From Leguminivora glycinivorella (Eukaryota; Arthropoda; Insecta; Lepidoptera; Tortricidae), in the NCBI RefSeq assembly GCF_023078275.1, contig NC_062971.1:6572001-6636000 (forward strand): 64,000 bases of DNA, written 5' to 3'. The translations under genes and the position numbers were made by a program. How positions within the stretch are numbered: the first letter of the stretch is position 1; each line of letters opens with the position of its first letter. Positions 31,975 to 42,107 of the stretch are shown piece after piece. The notes beneath the pieces were generated by a model that was not told where the DNA came from, ran no database searches, and worked only from the letters and a program-made list of their open reading frames with translations.

Positions 31975-32150
31975 GCTTTTGCCCGCGGCTACGCTCGCGT
32001 CAGAAAGAGACAAAAAGTAGCCTATGTTACTCTCCATCCCTTCAACTATCTCCACTTAAAAAATCACGACAATTCGTCGTTCCGTTTTGCCGTGAAGGAC
32101 GGACAAACAAACAGACACACACACTTTTCCATTTATAATATTAGTATGGA
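31975..32150 (+). repeat. GCCCGCGGCTACGCTCGC repeat family, copy with intact start
   Basis: AAACTAGCTTTTGCCCGCGG opens the copy, followed by TAGCCTATGTTACTCTCCATCC, CCGTTTTGCCGTGAAGGACG and CATTTATAATATTAGTATGG. I recognise it as one of the most abundant dispersed repeats in lepidopteran genomes. Others here: 30350-30480 and 42715-42865 (inverted). Confidence 0.6.
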
Positions 32151-32253
32151 TATCCGTTATTGTCAAGACGTTAGTGTACGTTCAGATATTTATGAGAGCT
32201 TTGGCAGCTCAGATATATCTTAAGACGACTGACCCTATTTACATTTGTTACAG

Positions 32254-32365
32254 ATTCCGAGCCCCGTCATTCGAAGGAGACGTGACGTCAGACGACACGC
32301 TAGATGCCGATACTGGTGCGACTGTCGTGTTCGATTGTCGTGTTACCGCTTTGAGAGACAAAAGG
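32254..32365 (+). CDS. Dpr/zig-8-like protein, coding exon 3 (start of Ig1)
   Basis: The acceptor ATTTGTTACAG ends at 32253 and the donor GTATGT starts at 32366. Entered with two bases carried from exon 2 it codes for residues 85-122 and exits in phase 0. The segment TGATVVFDCRVTALRDKR contains the first disulphide cysteine of Ig1 (Cys113), in the expected G-x-x-V-x-F-x-C-R-V context of strand B. A mariner-like element begins only 44 bases beyond the donor, yet the splice site is untouched. Confidence 0.9.
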
Positions 32366-32409
32366 GTATGTCTTGATTGTTCATATAACACACGTAGTAG
32401 ATGTACCTA

Positions 32410-33545
32410 CAGGGTGGCCCAAAAATAGGTTGACAATTTTTTAGGGTTCCGTAGTCAACTAGGAACCCTTATAGTTTTGCCATGTCTGTCTGTCCGTCCG
32501 TCCGTCCGTCCGTCCGTCCGTCCGTCCGTCCGTCCGTCCGTCCGCGGATAATCTCAGTAACCGTAAACACTAGAAAGCTAAAATTTGGTACCAATATGTA
32601 TATCAATCACGCCAACAAAGTGCAAAAATAAAAAATGGAAAAAAATGTTTTATTAGGGTACCCCCCATACATGTAAAGTGGGGGCTGATATTTTTTTTTC
32701 ATTCCAACCCCAACGTGTGATACTTAAAAATGAATAAGGGTTTACTAAGATCGTTTTTTGATAATATCAATATTTTTGGAAATAATCACCCCTAAAGGAA
32801 AAAAAAGTGCGCCCCCCCCCTCTAACTTTTGAACCATATGTTTCAAAAATATGAAAAAAATCACAAAAGTAGAACTTTATAAAGACTTTGTAGGAAAATT
32901 GATTTGAACTTGATAGGTTCAGTAGTTTTTGAGAAAAATACGAAAAACTACGGAACCCTACACTGAGCGTGGCCCGACACGCTCTTGGCCGGTTTTTTTT
33001 ATAATTATTTTTCTGTCCTTACACTAATGATTGTCCTACAAATTAAAATGTGAAACCTTAATAATTTTTGACCAAATAAATCGAATCGTCTTCAAAATAT
33101 CCTCCTTTGGCTTTGAAGTACAAACGAAAATATTAGAACAAAAAATTAACGATATGCCGCTGCACCTCTAGTATGACATTCGTCTAACTTATTGCACGTA
33201 AGTATAGCTTGTAAAATATTCTAATTTTTGCAATCAATAAACGGGCAATGGTTTTAAGATTGATTACAAACTATAATTTATAGTTATAAGTTAGGTGAAT
33301 TTTCGTTAGTAGGCTGAAACGTATTGAGCTTTCAGCTTATGAATCTGGAAAAAATGTCTTTACACAGTTGGTCTACATTGCAAACCTTACGAAATGGAAA
33401 TGAATGCTGTTGAAATATCCATGGTGAATATATAAATAAATATACAAAATATATAAGTAGCCCAAAAATATTTTGGGTACCTACAATATTTTGGTTTATT
33501 TCAACATTTCCCTATTCTTTGTTAACATAATTTTGGCCCACCCTG
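32410..33545. mobile_element. Mariner-like element with nested family G insertion
   Basis: Terminal inverted repeats CAGGGTGGCCCAAAAAT / ATTTTGGCCCACCCTG are flanked by TA on both sides (32408-32409 and 33546-33547), the hallmark of Tc1/mariner. Without the family G copy at 32442-33000 the remaining ~580 bp has no transposase frame, so the element is internally deleted. Confidence 0.75.
32442..33000 (+). mobile_element. Family G element (copy 4), nested
   Basis: Same sequence as 3935-4483, with a longer (CCGT)n run (about 32490-32540). It inserted inside the left part of the mariner-like element 32410-33545. Confidence 0.85.
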
Positions 33546-33547
33546 TA

Positions 33548-33690
33548 TAAAGGCCCATTTAGTCGGCGGGCGATAGTGTAACCGATTGTAGTTGTACTGC
33601 GGACTGATGAGGTTACAATTGAGCACACCGATCAAAGCAATATACTGATACTCACGTGCGAGTTCTCGCACCGTGTAAATGTGCCCTTAA
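33548..33690. mobile_element. Possible MITE, weak ends
   Basis: AAAGGCCCATTTAGTCGGCG at the left and GTGTAAATGTGCCCTTAA at the right are only roughly inverted. The inner word GTGCGAGTTCTCGCAC is a perfect small palindrome. Confidence 0.3.
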
Positions 33691-33777
33691 AAGTGAGTTT
33701 CAATTTAAATATTATCTGTAGGTAAATAAAAACTTATAAACGCAGAACAAATTCTAAATTCATTCAACTTAAGTAAC

Positions 33778-33895
33778 GATGATGATGTTGATGATATCCT
33801 GTTATCCCTCATCAGGGACATAGGGGTCTCAGAAAGGATTTCCATTCTTCGCGGCCTCCTCCAGCTCCTCCCAGCCAAGGCCAACTGATTCTGAC
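33778..33895 (-). pseudogene. LINE ORF 3' tip (RTE-like)
   Basis: Minus-strand frame ESVGLGWEELEEAAKNGNPF followed by a stop and a CATCATCAA-type tail read in reverse. The pattern W-E-E-L-x-x-A-x-x-N resembles RTE-like ORF ends, but it is short. Confidence 0.4.
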
Positions 33896-33899
33896 TTAA

Positions 33900-34155
33900 G
33901 GGCATTTTCAGAATTTGGGACCCCCCAATCAGCGTAAGTAGTTAACAAAAATTAACTCACTGTCAGTGTTGTGACGATAACTAAGCTTGAATTTTCTATA
34001 AAAATATTGTTTTTGTGTTAATTACATAAACTTTAAGCGATAATCTACATTCAGAATGTGAAAAAAATATTTTTAGACATATTTTATGCTTAATTATTGT
34101 CACAAAACTGACAGCGGGTTATTTTTTGTTAACAACTTACGTTAATTGATCCCTT
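33900..34155. mobile_element. MITE family C, right end lost
   Basis: Left end GGGCATTTTCAGAATTTGGG intact. The sequence follows 24399-24670 to GTTAACAACTTACGTTAATT and then departs. Confidence 0.75.
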
Positions 34156-34210
34156 TATTTTGGCGCAATTACTTGCATCACGGGTCCATCAAAAAAACAA
34201 AAACATAATC

Positions 34211-34485
34211 CAGCAATTCCCGTCAACTTTGTACAAAAATTAAGGGAAAAGTTAAATTTGTTTTTATTAATTCCTATTTTGTTACCAAGATTTTGTTGAT
34301 GAATTGAGATTTTATTAAGTTTTATTTCGTCATTAAGGTTCTCTAGTATCTATATTTTCTTAATTATAACAATTATCCTGTATATATCTTACGAAAGTCG
34401 AATTATATTACTAAATGTTGGTAACAAAATAGGATCAATTAAAATTTGCTGACGTGGCATTGTACAAAGTTGACGGGAATTGCTG
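34211..34485. mobile_element. MITE with CAGCAATTCCCGTCAAC ends
   Basis: CAGCAATTCCCGTCAACTTT...TACAA is inverted as TTGTACAAAGTTGACGGGAA and TTGCTG. Inner arms TATTTTGTTACCAA / TTGGTAACAAAATA are also inverted. About 275 bp, no coding. Confidence 0.75.
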
Positions 34486-34542
34486 AATATCCCGGTCAAT
34501 ATAAGTCTAGAACTAACCGTGAATCATTCAAAAATCTTAAGT

Positions 34543-34866
34543 CATCATCGTTCTTGCGTTATCCCGGCATCTGCCACGGCTCATGGGAGGCTGGAGTCCG
34601 CTGTGACAACTAATCCCAGGATTTGGCGTAGGCACTAGTATAACGAAAGCGACTACCATCTGACCTTCCAACTCAAAGGTTAACTAGGCCTTAATTGGAG
34701 TTAGTCCGGTTCCTCACAATGTTTTCCTTCACTGGAAAGCGACTGGCAAATATCAAATGACATTTCGCACATAAGTTCCGAAAAACTCATTGGTACGAGC
34801 CAGGCTTCAAACTCGCGACCTCCGGATTGAAAGTCGCACGCTCTTACCGCTAGGCCACCAGCGCTT
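34543..34866 (-). mobile_element. SINE family B, full length, with TSD
   Basis: Reading on the minus strand: AGCGCTGGTGGCCTAGCGG (A box), a B box partly eroded (GAGTTTGAAGCCTGGC), body as in 9008-9340, and ATGATGAC tail. Flanking 17-base repeats with one mismatch (34526-34542 and 34867-34883, ATTCAAAA-x-TCTTAAGT) are the target duplication. Confidence 0.85.
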
Positions 34867-34883
34867 ATTCAAAAGTCTTAAGT

Positions 34884-35204
34884 AACCTTTTTTATTCAGG
34901 GGTCCATATTCGGTGAAGCTTAGAGCCCTGGGTAATAAATTACTGTGGTACAAACTTAGTACTCGCGAAAAGTGATAGAATGTCATACTTATAACTTTAT
35001 CGAACAAGAACTCCACTACAAGTAAAGTCTGGCAGTGGGTGTCGGGTGATACAGGCATTTTCACTTATTCACACTTGTACTTAGCGAAGTTATAATCAAA
35101 AAGGTATAATTTTGGAAAAAATATGTTTTGTCGAATTTAAAAGTATATGGACGACTGACATAATTACGTACTATACGGTAAATTAAATATAACACTTTAA
35201 GTTC
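34884..35204. other. No feature seen
   Basis: AT-rich intronic DNA. The short minus-strand frame over 34807-35064 overlaps the SINE and is not a gene. Confidence 0.4.
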
Positions 35205-35345
35205 TCGCGCTTTGTACACATATTTAAAGTCCCAACGTTTTTCCCAACGTTTCGGCTAGGTTGCACTGGCCGTGGTCGCGGAAGACTCACCGAAACGTTA
35301 GAAGAAAAGGTAAAATAATGTTAATTAATCGCGTTCGACCTGTAT
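35205..35345. repeat. Possible Penelope-like terminal repeat fragment
   Basis: AACGTTTCGGCTAGGTTGCAC and ACTCACCGAAACGTTAG form an inverted pair around GGCCGTGGTCGCGG. This motif style (two inverted GAAACGTT words) is familiar from terminal repeats of moth Penelope-like elements. No coding part is present. Confidence 0.3.
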
Positions 35346-35401
35346 CTGACTTCAAATATGTATACGGTAAATGGTTTGTTATACTTATTCCAAATTTAGC
35401 A

Positions 35402-35465
35402 CGACCAATCCTCCTTCCGTTATCCCGGTAATTTCCACGGCCCATGGGAGCCTGGGCTCCGCTTT
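35402..35465 (-). mobile_element. SINE family B fragment
   Basis: CGTTATCCCGGTAATTTCCAC and CCCATGGGAGCCTGGGCTCCG match the inverse of the family B 3' part (compare 34550-34610). Confidence 0.65.
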
Positions 35466-35496
35466 TTTAAATTTAGAAACCGTCACACTCTTAAGT

Positions 35497-35619
35497 GTCC
35501 GTCATAGCCGTAGAACTATTTCTATGGTAATTTACGTTCTCCGTCATCCGATTTATGTCCGTCATTCTTCGGATTTAAGCGTAAATTACCATACAAATAG
35601 TTCTGCGTCTGTAACGGAC
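35497..35619. mobile_element. Palindromic MITE
   Basis: GTCCGTCATAGCCGTAGAAC...ATGGTAATTTACG is inverted as CGTAAATTACCAT...AGTTCTGCGTCTGTAACGGAC. About 123 bp. The 92-codon frame over it is a by-product. Confidence 0.65.
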
Positions 35620-36430
35620 CATATTTTTATGGATTCGGATCAGACGTAGTTATTATTTTTGTATTTAAAAAAAACTACCACGACTTACAGAATACAAATT
35701 TAAATGTATGGCTTCATTGTTTGGGCAAAATGGAATTGACATTCAAATGTTACATTTTTGTGTGCCTCAATTCTTATTGACTACAATTTTCGTTGAATTT
35801 TTTTCTATTTGTAAACGTAAGTAATGCCTTTTCAATTATAAACTGTATGTTTAGAGAAATTAGCGAATCAATACCACGGAATGTTCGCAATAGTTTAGTT
35901 TATCCATGTAAACATGTGGACGGATAGTTCATTAATGATCTGTGCTGCTTAATTCATGCGATCAACATTAACCAAATGTGCTTTAGTGATAAACGGGACG
36001 GTCGCGAGCAGAATGCATTTACACTAATCGAGGTACGTGCTTCAATATGTTGTGTTGTGGAAACAATATGTGGCTTTCTATGGCTAAAGGGCTCTTGCGT
36101 TTCAAGTACATGGCAGTTTCCATTTTCAACAGAAATTCCTATAAAAAGACCCTTACAAAGAAAATGTATGTCGAAGTTGTATTTAGGTATGTTTCTGACT
36201 CTCATTTCTTGACATAGCATTTAAACAGGTTTAAAATCTCTGTTTTGACAATAGGGAACTTGACTGTAGTTAAAATAAAATATTTTTTACCATGCACGAA
36301 ATAAAGCATGAGAAATTATAAGAAAAACATGGGCAGAAGTCATTTTTAAATCCAATTTCTATTTAATAAGTCAGGTAGAAATATATTAAGTAACTAAGTT
36401 GACCGTGACGTTACTCAATTGAATTTCATA
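35620..36430. other. No gene seen
   Basis: AT-rich. Overlapping 78- and 88-codon frames on the two strands at 35954-36220 have no recognisable domain. Confidence 0.4.
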
Positions 36431-36955
36431 ATAATAATAATCATTTATTAATAATAAAAATTACAGGTCATAAATATAAGTGATTGCCTATATCTAATAG
36501 GAAAATATAGAACAAAGTTAAAGAAAATAATTAACACTTGTAAAGTGCAGGGGGTTCCACCACCTGGCTATAGAGTTCTTTATGGTCATAGAAGGCCTGC
36601 TCGATTAGCCAATTCTTTAATTTAAATTTAAATATTGTGTTGCTGTGCAAGTTAACTATGTCGTTGGGTAGATGGTTGTATACCTTCGGACCCATGAGGT
36701 GCACGAGTTTCGCTGACTTGGCCAGCTTGTGCGGCACGACCGGGAGCCTTCTCTCAACTCGAGATGAACGCACCGCATAACGGCGGGGTGTTTCGCTACT
36801 CTCAATCTCAGGTGTACTTTTTACTAAATCTCGCGCGTACAGAGCTGCTTGTACAATAGTATCAGTATAGATGGCAGGGTTAAAATATCAAGAGACTTGA
36901 AATGAGGCTTCGCCGATTCCATCTGCGAAATGCGAACTATAGCTCGTACGGCACG
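36431..36955 (-). pseudogene. CR1/Jockey-type LINE, ORF2 C-terminal fragment
   Basis: On the minus strand: AVRAIVRISQMESAKPHFKS then LDILTLPSI, a frameshift near 36870, and on through RSSRVERRLPVVPHKLAKS, LMGPKVYNHLPNDIV and FKFKLKNWLIEQAFYDHKE to a stop at about 36531. This is the thumb/C-terminal part of a LINE reverse transcriptase ORF (YN-x-LP and F-K-x-x-LK motifs). Its 5' part is absent, and its tail lies at the low-coordinate end as AATAATAATAAT. Dead copy. Confidence 0.75.
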
Positions 36956-36965
36956 TTTTTTTTTT

Positions 36966-37058
36966 CGAACTTAACAAAAAGCGATATACAGAATGGTTCC
37001 TAATGGTGAACCTAACTGCGTGTCGAATTTAATGGAAAACAAAAAAACACGGTGTATA
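36966..37058. mobile_element. MITE family E, right-end fragment
   Basis: ACCTAACTGCGTGTCGAATTT and AAAACAAAAAAACACGGTGTA match the right end of 26438-26764. Confidence 0.65.
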
Positions 37059-37285
37059 GTCTTTGTTACACCCAAGGACCCCTGAGGCATAGAACGTCAC
37101 ATATGTAAATTAAATTCATTCTAACATTATACCTCTGTGGGAGTGTTTTATTTATTCCGAATAAAAAAGGTAATGGTTTAGTCCTTCACGTGATTTAAGG
37201 CTAAGCAACTATGAAGCTTTTCGTCGCTTTGTTTATTAAGAAACACGAGTCAGCTTTATTCAAGGTTATTTTGAGTGGAGGTATG

Positions 37286-37606
37286 ATCATAGATTAAGTA
37301 TAAGAAGATCGTACCATCCCATACATTAAAATGCGACCGCCTAAGACCGCGCATACACTACACCACACATAGATGGCGCCACAAAAAATGCCTTGTTGCC
37401 ATCGATTATTTGTATATTGGCGTTAAGTGTCACTTTCGAGCCATAAATCTATGTCAAAAGTGACACTTAACGTCGTGGACAAGTGTAATCGAAAGCTACA
37501 AAACAGTTTTTGGCGCCATCTAAGTGTAGTGTAGTGTATGCGCGTTATTAAGCGGTCGCATTTTAATGTATGGGATGGTAGGATCTTCTTATATTTAATC
37601 TATGAT
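37286..37606. mobile_element. MITE with ~95-bp inverted ends
   Basis: ATCATAGATTAAGTATAAGA...CCCATACATTAAAATGCG is inverted at the right end. Inner ends TGGCGCCA / TGGCGCC flank a central pair AAGTGTCACTTTCGAG / AAAAGTGACACTTAACG. About 320 bp, non-coding. Confidence 0.8.
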
Positions 37607-37921
37607 TTACAATATTTCTGTAGAAACATGAATGTTTCGTTGAAGAATTTAATAATTTCCAACGTGAATGGCGGAACATGTTCAGCCATGTCTTTTCAAG
37701 TTCACGGGGTTAGATAATTAAAATCCTTTGTCAAAGCGTAAGTAGAAATAGACAAACGGCTTTTTCAATTTAATTCAAATTCTGTCAATGAAAATGAATA
37801 ACGAAAATATGCTTTAGACACCTTTCTGTTTACTTAATCATTTCTGAAAGCTAGACTCATTTAGTAGCGTTAGCGTAGCGTCTTGCTTAAAAATTTATAT
37901 TACTAGTTAAATCGTTATTGA

Positions 37922-38039
37922 GGGCATTTTCAGAATTTGGGACCCCTCCCCAATTAGCGTAAGTTGTTAACAAAAATTAACTCACTGTCAGTTTTGTGAC
38001 GATAATTAAGCGTGACTTACACAAATTCTGAAAATGCCC
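37922..38039. mobile_element. MITE family C, internally deleted, with TTGA duplication
   Basis: The ends GGGCATTTTCAGAATTTGGG and ACAAATTCTGAAAATGCCC remain, but the middle is reduced to 118 bp in total. TTGA at 37918-37921 and 38040-38043 is a clean 4-bp target duplication and fixes the family's ends. Confidence 0.8.
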
Positions 38040-38040
38040 T

Positions 38041-38349
38041 TGAACGAAAAGTGACTTGTTCTTTGTACTGCCGACTTTATGACGTCAGGCCTCATACCTC
38101 ACGCTTGCCATCTCCTAATAAATAGTTGTTATGCATCTTTATCATTATCCAATATAATTTATCCAAAATCGATTTATAGATGACTTTACGACAAAAAGTT
38201 ACACTCCACAGTATTAGTAGCAATATATTTCAATTAAAACTTACATTGATTGAGTAATAGTTATAATCAACTTCAAAATAACAACTGGCTGATCAATTTC
38301 GAATTACGCGAAGCTTAAGCAAACAAATAAACAAACTTAATTGTTCCAG
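38041..38349. other. Intron 3 sequence before exon 4, no feature
   Basis: AT-rich. It contains the polypyrimidine-poor acceptor region of exon 4 (AACTTAATTGTTCCAG). Confidence 0.5.
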
Positions 38350-38429
38350 GTTTCGTGGCTGCGAGTTTCCGATGATGAGAACTTGGAGCTGCTTACACTA
38401 GACTTAGACACGCATACTGCAGATCCAAG
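38350..38429 (+). CDS. Dpr/zig-8-like protein, coding exon 4 (Ig1 core)
   Basis: Acceptor TTGTTCCAG to 38349, donor GTACCT at 38430. It enters in phase 0 and encodes residues 123-148: VSWLRVSDDENLELLTLDLD then THTADP. It supplies the Ig1 core tryptophan (Trp125), in the V-S-W-x-R context, and the LLT-x6-T-x-x-D-x-R stretch that is diagnostic of Dpr-type first Ig domains. It leaves two bases (AG) of Arg149. Compared with typical members the T-V-G that follows LLT is replaced by T-L-D. Confidence 0.9.
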
Positions 38430-38462
38430 GTACCTACTTATATAATACATATTACATAATAT

Positions 38463-38705
38463 GTACGTACATTTGTACAATCACGCTTACGAGTATATCC
38501 CATAACGAGGTAGGCAAAGCACATGAAACTACTTAAGTTTTAGTGCCACTCTTGGCAATTAAGGGGTTGAAAGAAAACAAAATTGTGACACTGCAGTGAC
38601 AGGTTGCTAGCCTCTCGCCTATGCCACAATTTAAATCATATCCCACAGTCGACTGGATCAAGCGGGTGGTGAAATTCTTAACCCGCAACCACACGGGATA
38701 TGGGA
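38463..38705 (+). repeat. Dispersed repeat, longer copy of the 20368-20480 family
   Basis: ATATCCCATAACGAGGTAGGC, TTTTAGTGCCACTCTTGGC, TGACAGGTTGCTAGCCTCTC and ACACGGGATATGGGACTTAT. Outer words TATCCCATAA and ACGGGATATGGG are roughly inverted. Class unknown. Confidence 0.5.
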
Positions 38706-38790
38706 CTTATGATTATAATATTGTCATAATTTTATTAATTTTAGGACAGTTATTATAGTAGGTAATGTACACCTATACCTATCCTGCCAC

Positions 38791-39090
38791 TTAATACTCG
38801 CGCGGCGCGACGACTCGAAGTGAATCTTGTCTTTCGATACCCATCGCTACTGCGTCTGCAGAAGAAAGTTTTCGCTTCATATTTCCTCTCGCTACCCAAT
38901 AAAAGACCTGCTTATGTGAAGCAGCTCGACACAGTGGGCTTTGGCCTGATGTAGTTTTTGTTAATTTGAAAGCGTCGAATCCGCTGAGGTCATACAGCAC
39001 TTCGTCTCTTCTGTGGTACCAGGGAGACCCATACTGTCTTTGGTTGTTTTGGTAATCCAGTGTACGCACTCTTGAATGGTTATAACCCAT
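38791..39090 (-). CDS. Candidate small ORF of 99 codons, unknown function
   Basis: The minus-strand ATG at 39090 opens MGYNHSRVRTLDYQNNQRQY and the frame ends VVAPREY-stop at 38791. Composition and codon use are more protein-like than the AT-rich surroundings. An AATAAA on the minus strand lies about 50-60 bases beyond the stop (near 38735). A strong acceptor-like ATTTACTAACAG sits just upstream (about 39120), but the frame has a TAA between it and the ATG. A second frame from that acceptor is also open for ~50 codons. So this could be a terminal exon or a small intronless gene nested in intron 4. No domain is recognised. Confidence 0.3.
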   Translation of the reverse strand: MGYNHSRVRTLDYQNNQRQYGSPWYHRRDEVLYDLSGFDAFKLTKTTSGQSPLCRAASHKQVFYWVARGNMKRKLSSADAVAMGIERQDSLRVVAPREY

Positions 39091-39460
39091 AAATCGTTCG
39101 TACCATCGTTAGGCTTTACTGTTAGTAAATAAATATTTACAATATTTTAGCAAAAATGTTTATTACTAATGACTTGGTGGTTTGATTTTTGCGTTGAGTG
39201 GCTAATTAATTGTTTGTCTTGCATACGAAGGAATGGGATACAAATATCGCAAAATGACGTAGGTAAATTATGGTAGGTACGTAGATTAACATGATTAAAT
39301 TCAATCAATACTAAATACAAAATACAATGCAAATCTTATTTAAGTTAAAAGTAAAAATTCGAACCTTTCAACCAGATAAAATTTGCATGCTTATTCAAGT
39401 AGAATGTACGCACTTTTTGTATACTTACACTTAAGAACTCACTGTAACACTACATTTTTG

Positions 39461-39492
39461 CAAATAAATATTGATTGATTGATTGATTGATA
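39461..39492. repeat. (ATTG)n microsatellite
   Basis: GCAAATAAATATTGATTGATTGATTGATTGATAT: a short simple repeat that may be the tail of a LINE 3' end on the plus strand. Confidence 0.6.
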
Positions 39493-40980
39493 TTTGATTG
39501 TTTCCTATAACGAAACCGCAACAATATAAGACCTTAGGTACTCATTGCGTTATGTTCCTGCCTATGTGTATGTTTCCCAAAGCTCAACGAAGGTGCGAAG
39601 TGTCGACATAGCACGTTTGTAACACCTCTGGATTTGCACGCATCAGGCAAACCTATGTTTGTTTGCCACTGACGTAAAAAAAATGTGTGATGAAACAGGT
39701 ATTGACTCCAAAATACAGCTGATTTTTATTTAAAATGCTCTTGTTACTCGTAACATGACACTAACCTTATCAAAATATACAGCAAAAAATAATAGACAAT
39801 CATAATAAGATTACGGAAGTCGGTAACCTTTTTGGCACCAGCCCAATAGAAATAAGGGAACGAAATAACGTTTTCGAAAGCGAATGTCCTAATTAGAAAA
39901 CCAAGACGGTCCCTGCCGCATCGTTTGCCAAGATTTTTAATTGGGGTAGAAAGAAAGAGGAACAGAAAAACTTATTATTTATATAACGAGGGATGATAAT
40001 TTTGGCACACGCCTCTCCTAAATTTTGAACTCGAGAAGAGGGTTCTTAATTCGGTTGGATTACCTATATTTGAGGATCATTCACAAAGTTATGCACCCTG
40101 CATTGGGGTAATTTCGAATGTCACATAAAAATTACCCTTATTTCCATCATAAGGTAAGTAAGGTCAATATATCTATGTCTCTGTCTATGTCTATGTCTTT
40201 GTCTATATAATATATAAAAAAAAACAAATATCCCTTTCGAGATTACCCGAGCATATCTGTGATTCGAAATTAACCCAATGCACCGTAGCGTAATATTATC
40301 GTGGATGTTGGGGAAGCTTACACACAAGCTAAATTTACAAATACATAATACGAAAAAAAAATACAATGTCGTAATTCTTTCAATCCATTTTAGGTCATTT
40401 CATTTATACGTAACAAAGATTAGAAATGTTCATTAAAGATGGTTAGAAGTCATCTACTGGATATCGCTAGGTCAAACAGCCGCTTTAATACTTCTATAAT
40501 CATGTTAATTATCATTTTTGAGAATACACGAAGTATAATGTGCATTCATGTTGGTGAAGCTGTGAAGAAAAACCATTTTTCACACGAGCATCTAGCGCCT
40601 AAATAGCGATATTTAGTGGTGTGCTAATTACCCTTCATTATGCAGAATGCGCGCTTTTGCGAGAAGCTGACCAATGTGGCGGTGATTATGGTACCATTTT
40701 AGGTTTACGAGTACCTTTTGGCTAGAGTTGTAATCAAGGCTTGGAATTGGATAAACACCCGACCTTTTTATGATCTAAGAGCTAAACGAGCAGACGCATC
40801 GCATCGCCGTCCCATGATGTAAGAGCTCCTCCGCTGTTTTTGAAGGTCGTATTAGTCTGAAAACACCGCATGTTATAATTCATTTAACAGTTCAGCTCTG
40901 CGATGCAGGATTTTTCTCGAGAAATACAGTTGAAGAATGCCAACCATCTCAATGGTGAAGCTGCAGATATTATCCGGCCT
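39493..40980. other. No gene seen. (GTCTAT)-like microsatellite at 40165-40205
   Basis: AT-rich intronic DNA. Only a short CTATGTCTCTGTCTATGTC run stands out. The minus-strand 81-codon frame over it is a by-product. Confidence 0.4.
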
Positions 40981-41202
40981 GGGGATCTATTTTTGAATTT
41001 CGAATGCACAAATTCGCCATTCGAAAATCTGTGGAAAATGACGTAATGCTATTTTTTTTAAAAAGGACGGCTAGTAATTTTAAAACTATTAGTAATGACT
41101 ACTCGTTTTCGTTTCTGTTAGTAGAATTAAAATTGCTAGTAGTGGAGATATTATTGAACGAATTCACGAAATCGAATGGCCGAGATTCAAAAATCGGCCC
41201 CC
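40981..41202. mobile_element. MITE with GGGGATCTATTTTTGAAT ends
   Basis: GGGGATCTATTTTTGAATTTC at the left is roughly inverted as GAGATTCAAAAATCGGCCCCC at the right. The shorter element at 43350-43460 has the same kind of end (CCGATTTTTGAGTCTCAC). Confidence 0.55.
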
Positions 41203-42076
41203 TTTCCACGGCGGAAGAAAGCGCCAAGAATTACTCTTGATAATTCCTCTGCTGTTGATACAAAATGCAGAGCTTGATTATATCTCTACGCACCGCCAAG
41301 GTGTCAAAGCATATGCACGCCGGCAATTGCAGTTAATAAACCTTGTCATCAAGAACTCGTTTCGAAACAAAACCATAATTAACGACCATTTAATGATCGA
41401 TAATGGTTTCAATTCTACGGACGTAATTGGGGCATATTTTAATCGTTAAAATTGGTATAAGGAAGACTCTTTGTACGAGACTTTACCTATTTAATTATCA
41501 AAATGATGGACCCTTTTTCCGAATTAAAGTCAAAATTATGGATAACTTTTGCAAACTCAAGAAGAGGAGTATTATTTTGTTCGTAGTTAAGTCACAACCT
41601 AGTTCTTCCGAGTGAACGAGCCGCTCTAAGCAATTAAGATCTTTATTTTCCTTTATTCTCTTTGTTTCAATTTTTTTTTTATAAAAAGCGGACAAAGAGA
41701 AATATTCCATCAAAACGAGTTATAAAAACCTTAGAAACACAAGTTTTGATTTCACTCGTTATGCTTCTTAATTAACTTTTCTTTGTTATCAAAGTATTTT
41801 ATGAGGTTCAATAAACCATGTTTCCACAGTATAGGTATATTAGGTGTACTATGGGTATATTTTTATATATTATGTTATATATTTTTTCCTTCATTAGATT
41901 ACCTGGCTGACATAATAAGTAAATACGTAGGGATTAAAGTTTTCATTCAATATTTGTAGTGTAAATATGAACAGAACTACTATGAAGTTTTGAAACGTCT
42001 CAAATACACCATAAATTTGGTATCGTATCCTCTTAATAACGTTGCCGTGTAATTCTGATGCTCACTGCTAGTCTAA
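41203..42076. other. No gene seen
   Basis: Several 60-70-codon frames overlap on both strands at 41237-41713, without recognisable domains. AT-rich intronic DNA. Confidence 0.4.
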
Positions 42077-42107
42077 CACACTCACACACACACACACACA
42101 CACACAC
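42077..42107. repeat. (CA)n microsatellite
   Basis: About 13 CA units interrupted once by CT. Confidence 0.9.
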
